From the NCBI GenBank assembly GCA_041653495.1, contig JBAZFF010000008.1, forward strand, positions 1-29,893: 29,893 nucleotides of DNA, read 5' to 3'. The translations under genes were made by a program, and so were the position numbers. The DNA is from JBAZFF01 sp041653495 (GTDB lineage: Bacteria; Patescibacteriota; Minisyncoccia; Minisyncoccales; RBG-13-42-11). The notes under the pieces were generated by a model. The model saw only the letters and a program-made list of their open reading frames with translations, was not told the DNA's origin and ran no database searches. Shown here one piece after another: positions 7,353-15,151 of this stretch (the first letter of the stretch is position 1; the number at the start of each line of letters is the position of its first letter).

Positions 7353-7892
7353 ATGGATCCAAGACCGTCAAAAACTCAATATTATTTAACAATAGCAAAA
7401 CAGATTGGCTTAAGGTCAACCTGTTTTCGTAACCGAGGAGGTGCGATTATTGTAAACGGAGATCAGATAATAGCCACAGGATATATCGGAGCTCCCAGGA
7501 AGACCAAGGATTGTTTTGAAAGGGGAGAGTGTTTAAGAGATAAATTGCAGATTCCTCATGGAAAACAATATGAAATGTGCAGGAGCGCTCATGCCGAGCA
7601 GAATGCCATAATAAATGCGGCCCGTTCTGGAGTAAGCTTGTACGGAGCCGACATGTATATTTCCTTTGATAATCCAAAAGATGGCTCTCCCAGGGACAGT
7701 TTTCCCTGCTTTATTTGCAAGAAGCTAATAATAAACTGCGGAATCAACAGGGTAATCTGCACTAACAGCAAGAATGAGGAAGTTGTTTTCAAGGTGGAGG
7801 ACTGGGTAAAGGACTGGCAGGAAAAGGACATTATAGACGATCATTTTCAGTTTGGGACTGACTTAAACAAGAAAGAAGGTTTAACGGGCTAA
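7353..7892 (+). CDS. dCMP deaminase (ComEB family)
   Basis: Deaminates dCMP to dUMP, the substrate of the thymidylate synthase encoded 1.2 kb downstream. The zinc site is visible as HAEQNAI (His80, catalytic Glu82) and PCFICKK (Cys119, Cys122). An insert between the first strand and the zinc site carries three cysteines (Cys54, Cys60, Cys76) and GYIGAPRKTKDC, like other ComEB/dCMP deaminases. 179 aa, abutting rplK by 2 nt. The stop codon lies at the edge of a terminator loop. A more general deoxycytidylate-family specificity cannot be excluded. Confidence 0.88.
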   Translation: MDPRPSKTQYYLTIAKQIGLRSTCFRNRGGAIIVNGDQIIATGYIGAPRKTKDCFERGECLRDKLQIPHGKQYEMCRSAHAEQNAIINAARSGVSLYGADMYISFDNPKDGSPRDSFPCFICKKLIINCGINRVICTNSKNEEVVFKVEDWVKDWQEKDIIDDHFQFGTDLNKKEGLTG

Positions 7893-7904
7893 CAAGCCCT
7901 TTTT
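7886..7904 (+). terminator. Intrinsic terminator after dCMP deaminase
   Basis: GGGCT (7886-7890) pairs with AGCCC (7895-7899), loop AACA, then five T. The TAA stop (7890-7892) straddles stem and loop. The next gene starts 5 nt after the T run, so partial readthrough is likely. Confidence 0.75.
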
Positions 7905-7909
7905 ATTTT

Positions 7910-8479
7910 ATGTCCAATAAAGTTGTTTGCATTGTTGGCATGGCTGGTTCGGGAAAAAGCATAGTGTCTGACGAATTTGTAAGGCACGGTTTTCAATACC
8001 TTAGATTTGGGCAGATCACTTTGGATACCATTAAGGAAAAGGGCCTTGAGTTGAATGAAGCCAACGAGAAGAAAACAAGAGAAGGATTTAGAAAAGAACA
8101 CGGCATGGCCGCTTATGCTATCATCAATATTCCAAAGCTCGACGAGCTTCTAAAAAGTTCTAATGTTGTGGTTGACGGGTTATACAGCTGGTCAGAGTAC
8201 AAAACTTTGAAAGAGAGATACGGCGATTTCATGAAGGTAGTGGCCGTTTTTTCTCCTCCAGAAACAAGATATGAAAGACTTGAGAACCGGGCGGTTGCAA
8301 ATGATGAAAAGCAGCGCTTCCGTTCTTTTACCAAAGAAGAAGCAATGGCCAGAGATTATTCTGAAATTGAAAATATAGAAAAGGGAGGACCAATTGCGAT
8401 GGCTTCCTATACCATCATTAATACCGGAACGGTTGAAGAATTAAAGAAGCAAGTGCAGGACATTATGAATAAAATATGA
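7910..8479 (+). CDS. P-loop kinase, dephospho-CoA-kinase-like / UPF0200-like
   Basis: 189 aa with a perfect Walker A, GMAGSGKS (residues 10-17), and the general size and order of a nucleoside-monophosphate or dephospho-CoA kinase. The C-terminal part (RDYSEIENIEKGGPIAMASYTIINTGTVEEL) resembles the archaeal UPF0200 kinase-like proteins more than CoaE. It overlaps tmk by 4 nt (ATGA), so translation is probably coupled, and it sits between dCMP deaminase and thymidylate kinase. A role in deoxynucleotide phosphorylation is suggested by context only; the substrate is unknown. Confidence 0.7.
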   Translation: MSNKVVCIVGMAGSGKSIVSDEFVRHGFQYLRFGQITLDTIKEKGLELNEANEKKTREGFRKEHGMAAYAIINIPKLDELLKSSNVVVDGLYSWSEYKTLKERYGDFMKVVAVFSPPETRYERLENRAVANDEKQRFRSFTKEEAMARDYSEIENIEKGGPIAMASYTIINTGTVEELKKQVQDIMNKI

Positions 8480-9090
8480 GAAAGAATACATATCCTGGAA
8501 AATTCATTGTGTTTGAAGGACTAGACGGTTCCGGTCAATCCACCCAGGCTAGCTTGCTGAGGGATTATTTAATTGGTTTGGGAAAGGAGGTTGTTTTAAC
8601 GAAAGAGCCGACCAAAGACTCAGAACCGGCCAAACAGATAAGAAAAGCTTTAGATGAGAATATCGTCATAGAACCTTTTGAATTGCAGAAGCTTTTTTGT
8701 CTGGATAGGAAAGAGCATCTAGAGAATCTTATTGAACCCGCCTTAAAAGGAGGGAAGATAGTAATATCCGACCGTTATTTCTTTTCTACTTTGGCCTTCG
8801 GCTCTTCGGACAAAATAAGCCTGGAATCTTTGATAGAACTGAATAAAGATTTCTTGATACCCGATCTTACGATACTTTTGAAAGTGAGCCCCGAGGTCTG
8901 CGTGGACAGGATTGAAAAAAGGGGAGAAGGGGTAAAATTATTTGAAAAGAGGGATAAATTGGCAAAAGTATGGGAAACTTTCAGGATATTGCCAGACAGG
9001 TTTGAAAATGTTTATATGGTGGATGGAGAGAAAAGCGTAGAGGAGGTCTTTTCTCAAGTAGAATCAATAATTAATAAGGAGGTTCTTTGA
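8476..9090 (+). CDS. tmk: Thymidylate kinase with variant Walker A
   Basis: Converts dTMP to dTDP. 204 aa, normal length. FEGLDGSGQSTQ (residues 13-24) is the P-loop, EPT (about 43) and the DRY motif ISDRYFFSTLAF are the dTMP-site signatures, and PDLTILLKVSPEVCVDRI precedes the lid. The P-loop lysine is replaced by glutamine (Gln21, codon CAA), which would normally hurt phosphate binding; all else looks intact. It starts in an ATGA overlap with the kinase gene. An AAGGAGG near its 3' end serves the thyX start. Substrate assignment is well supported by context. Confidence 0.9.
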   Translation: MRKNTYPGKFIVFEGLDGSGQSTQASLLRDYLIGLGKEVVLTKEPTKDSEPAKQIRKALDENIVIEPFELQKLFCLDRKEHLENLIEPALKGGKIVISDRYFFSTLAFGSSDKISLESLIELNKDFLIPDLTILLKVSPEVCVDRIEKRGEGVKLFEKRDKLAKVWETFRILPDRFENVYMVDGEKSVEEVFSQVESIINKEVL

Positions 9091-9092
9091 AA

Positions 9093-10835
9093 ATGAATGA
9101 GGATTTGGAAAAATTAAAGAGCACACCGGAGGACTATTCCTTTCACACAAGCAGGATAATGTTCTGCATTTTGAACGGTGAAGTTAAAATCGGGCCCAAG
9201 AACACCTCGGAATCCCATATTGAGTGGTTTAAGAGGGAAGGCTGGCTTACGGACGAAACCGCCGAGGATTTTCTGAGAAAGAATGTCAGGGGTTTCTATC
9301 TGCCGGCCGAAGATAAGCTTTATGCTTATCGTGGGGTAGGGTTCCAATTTGACCCGCAGACGCTGCCTGAATTAGTGGAAAGAATGGAAGATCTTAAAAA
9401 GGCCTTTAACTTAACGGGCAAGACAAAAATATGTCTTGGGCCAAAAGACAGTCCGGTAAAGGATGTGGAGTATCCCAGAATTTGCGTGGGAACCGTAAAC
9501 GGATTAATGTCTGGACTTAAAGTAACGTTAATGAAAGTAACGGGTTCCCAGACCTTAGCCGCCGCGGCCGCCCTCGGATGCTTCGAGGAGAAATCTTCGG
9601 AAGATCTGTTCAAAGAGTTAAACAGCTTGCCGGAAGCAGAAAGAAAGAAAAAAGAGAAGGCCGTGCTTAAAAACAGCTTCGGTCGGGGCCACGGATCCGT
9701 TGGAGATCAGACTTTCTTTTTCTACAGCATAGAAAATTTGCCAAGACTCACCACTCTTCAGCTGTGTTTGCCCGAATATCCTGCTCATCTGCAGCAGTCA
9801 TTGAGGAGGGCTCAGGCCACAAGAGGAGTCTATCTTCCCGAAAGTATAAAGTCATCTCCTTTAGCAAAAGAAGCGGAGAAGCTTGCTGCCAGGACCTTTG
9901 ATTTTTATAATCGGGCCCAGCAGGCAGGCATACCCGCGGAGGATGCCAGATTCCCCTTGGTGCTGTATACAAAGACGAACATAAGCACCATGCTAGACGC
10001 AAGAGAGATGTGCCATGTTGATTATATGTCCCATTCTCCCGGGGTTCCGGCAATTACCACGGAAACAGCAGATGATATGATGGGCTTGGCGAAACTGGAG
10101 ACGCCCGACATGCTCCAGGATTACGGTTTCAACTTTGAACCTATTTCCTGGTATCCTTCTTCGCAGTTGTTTGCCCAAACAAATCCGACGATGCGGCAGC
10201 TGATCAAAGAAAAGGGGAAAGAACAAGTTTCTTTCCTAGGGTATACCTGCCCCTTCAAGATAACTCCGGAGATAATGCAGAGGGCGGTGGGAGAAAAGAA
10301 CGAGGCCGAACTGGCAAACCTGAAACACGCCCACTTTGAATTCCTTGCCTCAATGTCTCTCGCCTGCTTCCATCAGGCTACGAGGCAGAGGACTTGGAAT
10401 CATTCCGTGGAATCAATATATGATGCTGTGAAAGACGCCTTGGAGCATCCCGATAACAGGATAGTAATCCCGCCGTCAATCCAGGGATCCCAGTTCCTGA
10501 ATGAATACAAGGAAATCCACTTTTCTTTAATTGATCTTTACAAGAGATTAGTGGATGCTGGCGTCCCAAAGTCCGATGCCATCGGAGTTATTCCTCATTC
10601 CCTAAAGATATACGATCTCATCCACATCAACGGATGGAACGCTATCCATTCAATCGGCAAGAGGACATGCAATGAAGCCCAGTGGGAAATAAGACTTATA
10701 GCCAGGATCATGGCAAAAGGCATAAAGACGGCAGAGCCGGCCTTTGGTCCCTGGGCGGAACCGCAGTGCATTACTTATAGAAAGTGTCCCGAGCTGAAAG
10801 ATTGCGGATATTACAAAACAAGACAAAAAAGTTAG
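9093..10835 (+). CDS. thyX: Double-domain flavin-dependent thymidylate synthase (ThyX family)
   Basis: About 580 aa, over twice the usual ThyX length, and it reads as two ThyX folds in tandem. Half 1 has GHGSVGDQTFFFYSIENLPR (about 201-220), LRRAQATRG, and GIPAEDARFPLVLYTKTN (281-298). Half 2 has a HAHFEF...TRQRTWNHSVES segment (415-443), GVPKSDAIGVIPHSL (492-506) and RTCNEAQWEIR (526-536). The family RHR-x7-S signature survives in half 2 as RQR-x7-S and is degenerate in half 1. ThyX makes dTMP from dUMP with methylene-THF, FAD and NADPH. Start ATG 9093 is preferred for its distance from AAGGAGG; TTG 9087, which would overlap tmk by 4 nt, is the alternative. Three cysteines close the C-terminus. 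Confidence 0.85.
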   Translation: MNEDLEKLKSTPEDYSFHTSRIMFCILNGEVKIGPKNTSESHIEWFKREGWLTDETAEDFLRKNVRGFYLPAEDKLYAYRGVGFQFDPQTLPELVERMEDLKKAFNLTGKTKICLGPKDSPVKDVEYPRICVGTVNGLMSGLKVTLMKVTGSQTLAAAAALGCFEEKSSEDLFKELNSLPEAERKKKEKAVLKNSFGRGHGSVGDQTFFFYSIENLPRLTTLQLCLPEYPAHLQQSLRRAQATRGVYLPESIKSSPLAKEAEKLAARTFDFYNRAQQAGIPAEDARFPLVLYTKTNISTMLDAREMCHVDYMSHSPGVPAITTETADDMMGLAKLETPDMLQDYGFNFEPISWYPSSQLFAQTNPTMRQLIKEKGKEQVSFLGYTCPFKITPEIMQRAVGEKNEAELANLKHAHFEFLASMSLACFHQATRQRTWNHSVESIYDAVKDALEHPDNRIVIPPSIQGSQFLNEYKEIHFSLIDLYKRLVDAGVPKSDAIGVIPHSLKIYDLIHINGWNAIHSIGKRTCNEAQWEIRLIARIMAKGIKTAEPAFGPWAEPQCITYRKCPELKDCGYYKTRQKS

Positions 10836-10840
10836 CCTCT

Positions 10841-10867
10841 GGAGGCTCTCCTATAGAGCCTCCTTTT
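10841..10867 (+). terminator. Intrinsic terminator after thyX
   Basis: GGAGGCTC (10841-10848) pairs with GAGCCTCC (10856-10863), followed by TTTT. An upstream AGCCTC overlapping the stop codon could instead pair with the first arm, so two exclusive structures exist. Confidence 0.9.
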
Positions 10868-10869
10868 AT

Positions 10870-10897
10870 TTGAAAAACTTCAAATTTCTAATATAAT
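10870..10897 (+). promoter_or_regulatory. Promoter of the glyA-folD-deoC-gatB operon
   Basis: TTGAAA (10870-10875), a 16-nt spacer, then a perfect TATAAT (10892-10897). ATG 10904 coincides with the predicted transcription start, so the mRNA should be leaderless. Confidence 0.8.
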
Positions 10898-10903
10898 GGA
10901 TAT

Positions 10904-12178
10904 ATGAAAAAGCTAAAGAAAGCAGATCCTAAAATATACAATTTAGTCGCAAAAGAGATAAAAAGGCAAAAGGAGGGGCTGACTCTCATTCCGTCGGAGA
11001 ATACGGCTACAGAGGCCGTTTTAGAGCCCATGGGCACGCCCTTGAGCAACAAGTACTCGGAAGGATATCCTCAAAAGAGGTACTACGGGGGGAACGAATA
11101 TATAGACCAGATAGAGCAGATTGCCATAGACAGGGCTAAAAAGATTTTTAAGGCGGAGCATGCCAACGTCCAGCCCCATTCCGGATCCCAGGCCAATGCC
11201 GCAGTTTACCTTGCCCTATTAAAGCCGGGGGACAACGTATTGGGGATTGACTTATCCGCCGGAGGTCATTTGACCCACGGCTCACCCGTTAACTTTTCAG
11301 GGAAGACTTATAACTTCTCGCACTACGGAGTAGATCCGGAAAATGAAAGAATAGATTTAAAGGAAGCGGAAAGGCTGGCCTTGAGAACCAAGCCTAAAAT
11401 CATAATAGTAAGCACCAGTGCCTATTCCAGGGTTTTGGATTTCAAGGCCTTCAGGAAAATAGCCGATAAGGTCGGGGCATATTTGATGGCGGACATAGCC
11501 CATATAGCCGGGCTGGTTGTCGCTGGAATGCATCCCCATCCTTTTCCATGGTGCGATATCGTCACCACGACGACCCATAAAACTCTCCGGGGACCAAGAG
11601 GGGGTCTGATACTTTGCAAGATAAAAGACAGGATTAACCCCGCGGGGAAGACCTTGGCCGAGAAAATAGACAAGGCGATTTTCCCCGGGATACAGGGAGG
11701 ACCGCTGGAGCACGTAATAGCCGCCAAGGCAGTCTGCTTTTTGGAAGCTTCCAAGCCCGCTTTTAAGCAGTATCAGAAACAGGTTGTTTTAAACGCCAAG
11801 GCGATGGCGGAAGAGTTCAAGAGATCTGGAATCAGGGTGGTCAGCGGAGGAACGGACAACCATTTGTTGCTTTTGGACGTTTCTGTTTTGGACTTGGACT
11901 CCAAGCAAATACAGGACGAGTTGGACAGAGTCGGCATTTATGTAAACAGGAATGCCATTCCTTTTGACAGGCGCCCTCCGTTCAATCCTTCCGGAATAAG
12001 GCTGGGTTCTCCTTCTATTACCACCAGGGGCCTGAAAGAGAAGCAGTGCGTGGAAGTTTCCAGGATGATAATCAAGATAATAAAGAACTTGGGAAATAAA
12101 AAGGTTGCCGCTCAAGTGAAAAACGAAGTGAGGAAGATCACGAAGAAGTACCCGATATATGAAGATTTTCAATGGTAA
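10904..12178 (+). CDS. glyA: Serine hydroxymethyltransferase
   Basis: Interconverts serine plus THF and glycine plus 5,10-methylene-THF, supplying the carbon that the neighbouring ThyX uses. 424 aa, normal length. SENTATEAVLEP at the N-terminus, NVQPHSGSQAN, GHLTHGSPVNFSG, ADIAHIAGLV, the PLP lysine in TTTTHKTLRGPRGG (Lys226), and FPGIQGGPLEHVIA are all present. It is the first gene of an operon, directly after a perfect -10, and overlaps folD by 20 nt. Confidence 0.97.
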   Translation: MKKLKKADPKIYNLVAKEIKRQKEGLTLIPSENTATEAVLEPMGTPLSNKYSEGYPQKRYYGGNEYIDQIEQIAIDRAKKIFKAEHANVQPHSGSQANAAVYLALLKPGDNVLGIDLSAGGHLTHGSPVNFSGKTYNFSHYGVDPENERIDLKEAERLALRTKPKIIIVSTSAYSRVLDFKAFRKIADKVGAYLMADIAHIAGLVVAGMHPHPFPWCDIVTTTTHKTLRGPRGGLILCKIKDRINPAGKTLAEKIDKAIFPGIQGGPLEHVIAAKAVCFLEASKPAFKQYQKQVVLNAKAMAEEFKRSGIRVVSGGTDNHLLLLDVSVLDLDSKQIQDELDRVGIYVNRNAIPFDRRPPFNPSGIRLGSPSITTRGLKEKQCVEVSRMIIKIIKNLGNKKVAAQVKNEVRKITKKYPIYEDFQW

Positions 12179-12983
12179 GAAGGAAACAGAAATAATTATT
12201 TCCAGATTGAAAAAGAAAATAGAAAAAGAAAAAGAGAAGCCTAAATTGGCGGTAATCTGGGTAGGGGATAATGTTTCTTCAAAATTGTTCATCAAAAAGA
12301 AAAAAGAGTTGGCCCAGAGAATCGGGGCTAAATTGGCCGTATACAAATACAGAGAGAATACTAAAGAACAGGACGTATTGAAAAAAATAGAGAGCCTAAA
12401 CAACAGTCTTTCTGTCCACGGCATTATAGTTCAGCTGCCCCTGCCGAAGGGCTTTGATACCCAGAAGGTAATGGCCAGGGTTTCTCCTAAAAAAGATGTG
12501 GACGGATTTCATATCAAGAACAGGCAGCTGTTAAAGAAGGGAGAGCCTTATTTCTACCCTATAATACCTTCGGTAATCTATTCAATCATTGAAAGAACGG
12601 GGAAAAAGAACGGGAGAATAGTAGCTTTGGTCAATTCGGACGTTTTCGGAAAAACCCTGAAAGATTACTTGGACAGGAAGAGAATAAACATAAAATATTT
12701 TTCCAGGAAGAACAGAATTCCCGATCTAAAATCAGCGGATGTCGTAATCTCCATTAAAGGAGCACCGGGATTGGTCAAAGGTGATATGATTAAGAAAGGA
12801 GCCGTCCTGATAGACGGCGGGAATACTTTTTATAAAGGAAAAGTAGCGGGGGACATGGACAGAGGAAGCTTAGGGGACAAGCCCTCGTTCTTAACTCCCG
12901 TGCCCGGGGGATTGGGCCCGGTAAGCGTAGCCTTATTGTTCGAAAACTTATATTCAGGTTTCAAGAAATATGGAAATCGCTAA
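12159..12983 (+). CDS. folD: FolD-type methylene-THF dehydrogenase/cyclohydrolase, divergent
   Basis: Interconverts methylene-THF and formyl-THF. 274 aa. VQLPLPKG (91-98), KDVDGFH (112-118) and PVPGGLGPVSVALL (247-260) mark the family. Several usually fixed positions differ. The SxxYxxxK catalytic stretch reads S41-KLF-IKKK48, so Tyr is Phe while the Lys is kept. The PCTP motif is PIIP (134-137). The NADP-binding GRS is VNS (158-160). It overlaps glyA by 20 nt and deoC by 14 nt. The fold is clear; altered cofactor use or loss of one activity is possible. Confidence 0.88.
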   Translation: MKIFNGKKETEIIISRLKKKIEKEKEKPKLAVIWVGDNVSSKLFIKKKKELAQRIGAKLAVYKYRENTKEQDVLKKIESLNNSLSVHGIIVQLPLPKGFDTQKVMARVSPKKDVDGFHIKNRQLLKKGEPYFYPIIPSVIYSIIERTGKKNGRIVALVNSDVFGKTLKDYLDRKRINIKYFSRKNRIPDLKSADVVISIKGAPGLVKGDMIKKGAVLIDGGNTFYKGKVAGDMDRGSLGDKPSFLTPVPGGLGPVSVALLFENLYSGFKKYGNR

Positions 12984-13662
12984 AGCAATAGACCAGACTT
13001 TCTTAAAGAAGGAAGCGACGGAAAAAGAAGTGAAAGCGGTGGCAAAACAAGCCAAAGAATACGGATTCCGCGGCTTTTGCGTATTTCCGGAGCATACTAA
13101 AACATCAAAAGGAATATTGGCGGGAAGCGGAGTCAAGGTTACGACCTTAATAGACGAGCCCATGGGGAGCAGTTCCCATTCAAAAAGGATGGAAATGGCT
13201 AAAAAGGCCAAATCCGACGGGTCGGATGAGATAGACGTGGTCATGAAGATAGAGGACTTCAAGAACGGAAATTACGAAGAGGTTCTGGCAGACTTGAGGG
13301 ATATTGCCGGAATTCTTCCGACCAAGGTGATAATCGGATCGGGATATCTGACCGACGAGGAGATAAAGAAAGCCTCAGGACTAGTGAAAGAATCCGGAGC
13401 TATATGCGTAAAGACAGCCACGCTTTTAGATCCCTTGGACAATTCCGAGTTGCAGGAAAAGGCAAAACATGTCAGCCTTATGAAAGAGTCGGCTTCGGGT
13501 CTCCTGATAAAAGCCGCAGGAAGCATTAGGACATTGTCGGATTTGTATTCAATGATGGGAGCCGGAGCCGATATTATCGGGACAAGTTCGGGAGTGGAAA
13601 TCGTCGATGAGTCAAAAGGAATATCTCCCGGCAAGAATAAAGACGGCAGAATAATAGAATAA
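12970..13662 (+). CDS. deoC: Deoxyribose-phosphate aldolase
   Basis: Cleaves 2-deoxyribose-5-phosphate to glyceraldehyde-3-phosphate and acetaldehyde in deoxynucleoside salvage. 230 aa. IDQTFLKKEAT at the N-terminus corresponds to the family IDHTLLKPEAT. DEIDVVMKI holds the active-site Asp. VKTATLLDP corresponds to VKTSTGF and carries the Schiff-base Lys; IKAAGSIRT holds the second active-site Lys. It overlaps folD by 14 nt and is 2 nt before gatB. Placement with glyA, folD and the dTMP genes fits deoxynucleotide metabolism. Confidence 0.92.
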   Translation: MEIAKAIDQTFLKKEATEKEVKAVAKQAKEYGFRGFCVFPEHTKTSKGILAGSGVKVTTLIDEPMGSSSHSKRMEMAKKAKSDGSDEIDVVMKIEDFKNGNYEEVLADLRDIAGILPTKVIIGSGYLTDEEIKKASGLVKESGAICVKTATLLDPLDNSELQEKAKHVSLMKESASGLLIKAAGSIRTLSDLYSMMGAGADIIGTSSGVEIVDESKGISPGKNKDGRIIE

Positions 13663-13664
13663 TT

Positions 13665-15128
13665 ATGGAATACAAGCCAACCATAGGATTGGAAATACAC
13701 GCGGAGTTGAAAACCAAAACAAAGATGTTTTGCGGCTGTCTAAATGATTCGGAAGAAAAGAAGCCGAATGCCAATGTTTGTCCAATTTGCATGGGGCATC
13801 CCGGGACGCTTCCCGTGATAAACAAGGAAGCAGTAGCCAGTGTTATTCGGACCGGAATCGCCTTGAATTGCAATGTGCCGGATCTGGCTAAATTCGACAG
13901 GAAGAATTATTTCTATCCCGACTTGCCGAAAGGATACCAGATAAGCCAGTATGACAAGCCCCTCTGCGAAAAGGGATATTTAGAGGTAGACGGAAAGAAG
14001 ATAGTGATTAAAAGAATCCATTTGGAAGAAGACACGGGGAAACTGATGCATTCCGGGGAAGACTTTTCCCTGGTAGATTATAACAGGGCCGGGGTTCCTT
14101 TAATGGAATTAGTCACAGAGCCTGACATAAAGTCCGCCCAGGAAGCCAAGAAGTTTGCGGAAGAGCTCCAGCTTATTTTGAAATATCTGGGGGTGTCCGA
14201 TGCCGACATGGAAAAGGGCCAGATGAGAGTGGAAGCCAACATATCTGTCAGCAAGACCGAAAAGCTCGGGACGAAAGTGGAAATAAAGAACCTTAATTCT
14301 TTCAGGGCGGTTGAAAAGGGGATTGAATATGAAACAGAAAGACAGAAAGAGCTTCTGAAAGACGGAGGGAAAGTCCTCCAGGAAACAAGAGGGTGGGACG
14401 ATGTAAAGAGCAAGACTTTTCCCCAAAGAGAGAAGGAAGAAGCTCACGATTACAGGTATTTTCCCGAACCAGATTTGCCTCCTTTAAAGCATGCTCCAGA
14501 GCTCATCAAAGAGATTAAAGCTGAAATATTCGAATTGCCCCAGGGTAAAAGGGAGCGATTTGAGAAAGAATACGGCTTGGACGCAAGGGAAACGGGAGTC
14601 TTGGTCGGAGACAAGAAGATGTGCAATTATTTTGAGAAGGTCATCTCAGAGCTGGGAGACTGGCTTACCAGCATTGAGGGATCCCAGGTGATGAATAATG
14701 AAAAGTTCTTCAAGCTCGCCAAGCTCGCCGCTAACTACCTGACAAGCGATTTGAGGGGAATCATGGAAGGCCTTTCTTTCGAAAAGCTTCAGATAACTCC
14801 GGAGAACTTCGCGGAATTCATAACTCTTATTTACAAAGGGAAGATTTCCAGCAAGATTGCCAAGATGGTATTAATTGAGATGTTCAAGACTGGAGCAGAT
14901 CCTTCCCATATTATAGAGGACCAGAAACTGGATCAGATTACCGACGTTTCGGAAATAGAAGGCATCGTTAGGGAAGTAGTGGCTGCAAACCCAAGAGTCG
15001 TAAAAGATTACAAAGCCGGGAAAGAGAATGCTTTCCAGTATTTGATAGGTCAGATAATGGCTAAAAGCAGGGGAAAGGCCAATCCTCAGACCGCTAGAGA
15101 CGTTCTGAATAAAGCATTGACAGAGTAG
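13665..15128 (+). CDS. gatB: Asp-tRNA(Asn)/Glu-tRNA(Gln) amidotransferase subunit B
   Basis: Subunit B of GatCAB, which binds misacylated tRNA and activates it for amidation. 487 aa, full length. The N-terminal cradle has PTIGLEIHAELKTKTKMFC, zinc cysteines in CGC and CPICMG, and FYPDLPKGYQISQYD. The kinase-like core has HLEEDTGK and VDYNRAGVPLMELVTEPD. The YqeY-like C-terminal helical domain ends LIGQIMAKSRGKANP. gatA and gatC are not in the window. The last codons overlap a -35 element that appears to start a separate small RNA. Confidence 0.97.
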   Translation: MEYKPTIGLEIHAELKTKTKMFCGCLNDSEEKKPNANVCPICMGHPGTLPVINKEAVASVIRTGIALNCNVPDLAKFDRKNYFYPDLPKGYQISQYDKPLCEKGYLEVDGKKIVIKRIHLEEDTGKLMHSGEDFSLVDYNRAGVPLMELVTEPDIKSAQEAKKFAEELQLILKYLGVSDADMEKGQMRVEANISVSKTEKLGTKVEIKNLNSFRAVEKGIEYETERQKELLKDGGKVLQETRGWDDVKSKTFPQREKEEAHDYRYFPEPDLPPLKHAPELIKEIKAEIFELPQGKRERFEKEYGLDARETGVLVGDKKMCNYFEKVISELGDWLTSIEGSQVMNNEKFFKLAKLAANYLTSDLRGIMEGLSFEKLQITPENFAEFITLIYKGKISSKIAKMVLIEMFKTGADPSHIIEDQKLDQITDVSEIEGIVREVVAANPRVVKDYKAGKENAFQYLIGQIMAKSRGKANPQTARDVLNKALTE

Positions 15129-15145
15129 CGGGTTTGGAATATTAT
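15117..15145 (+). promoter_or_regulatory. Consensus promoter at the 3' end of gatB
   Basis: Perfect TTGACA (15117-15122), a 17-nt spacer, then TATTAT (15140-15145). It lies across the gatB stop codon and points into a region with no coding gene. Confidence 0.75.
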
Positions 15146-15151
15146 AGGGCT

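Noticed and set aside
10834..10863. Three-segment attenuator at the thyX end
   Set aside because: AGCCTC, GGAGGCTC and GAGCCTCC can pair alternately, but the site follows the gene and ends it; a plain terminator suffices.
11789..12424. 211-aa open frame on the minus strand across glyA/folD
   Set aside because: It is antisense to two certain genes, with no family likeness, promoter or ribosome site; a shadow of their codon pattern.
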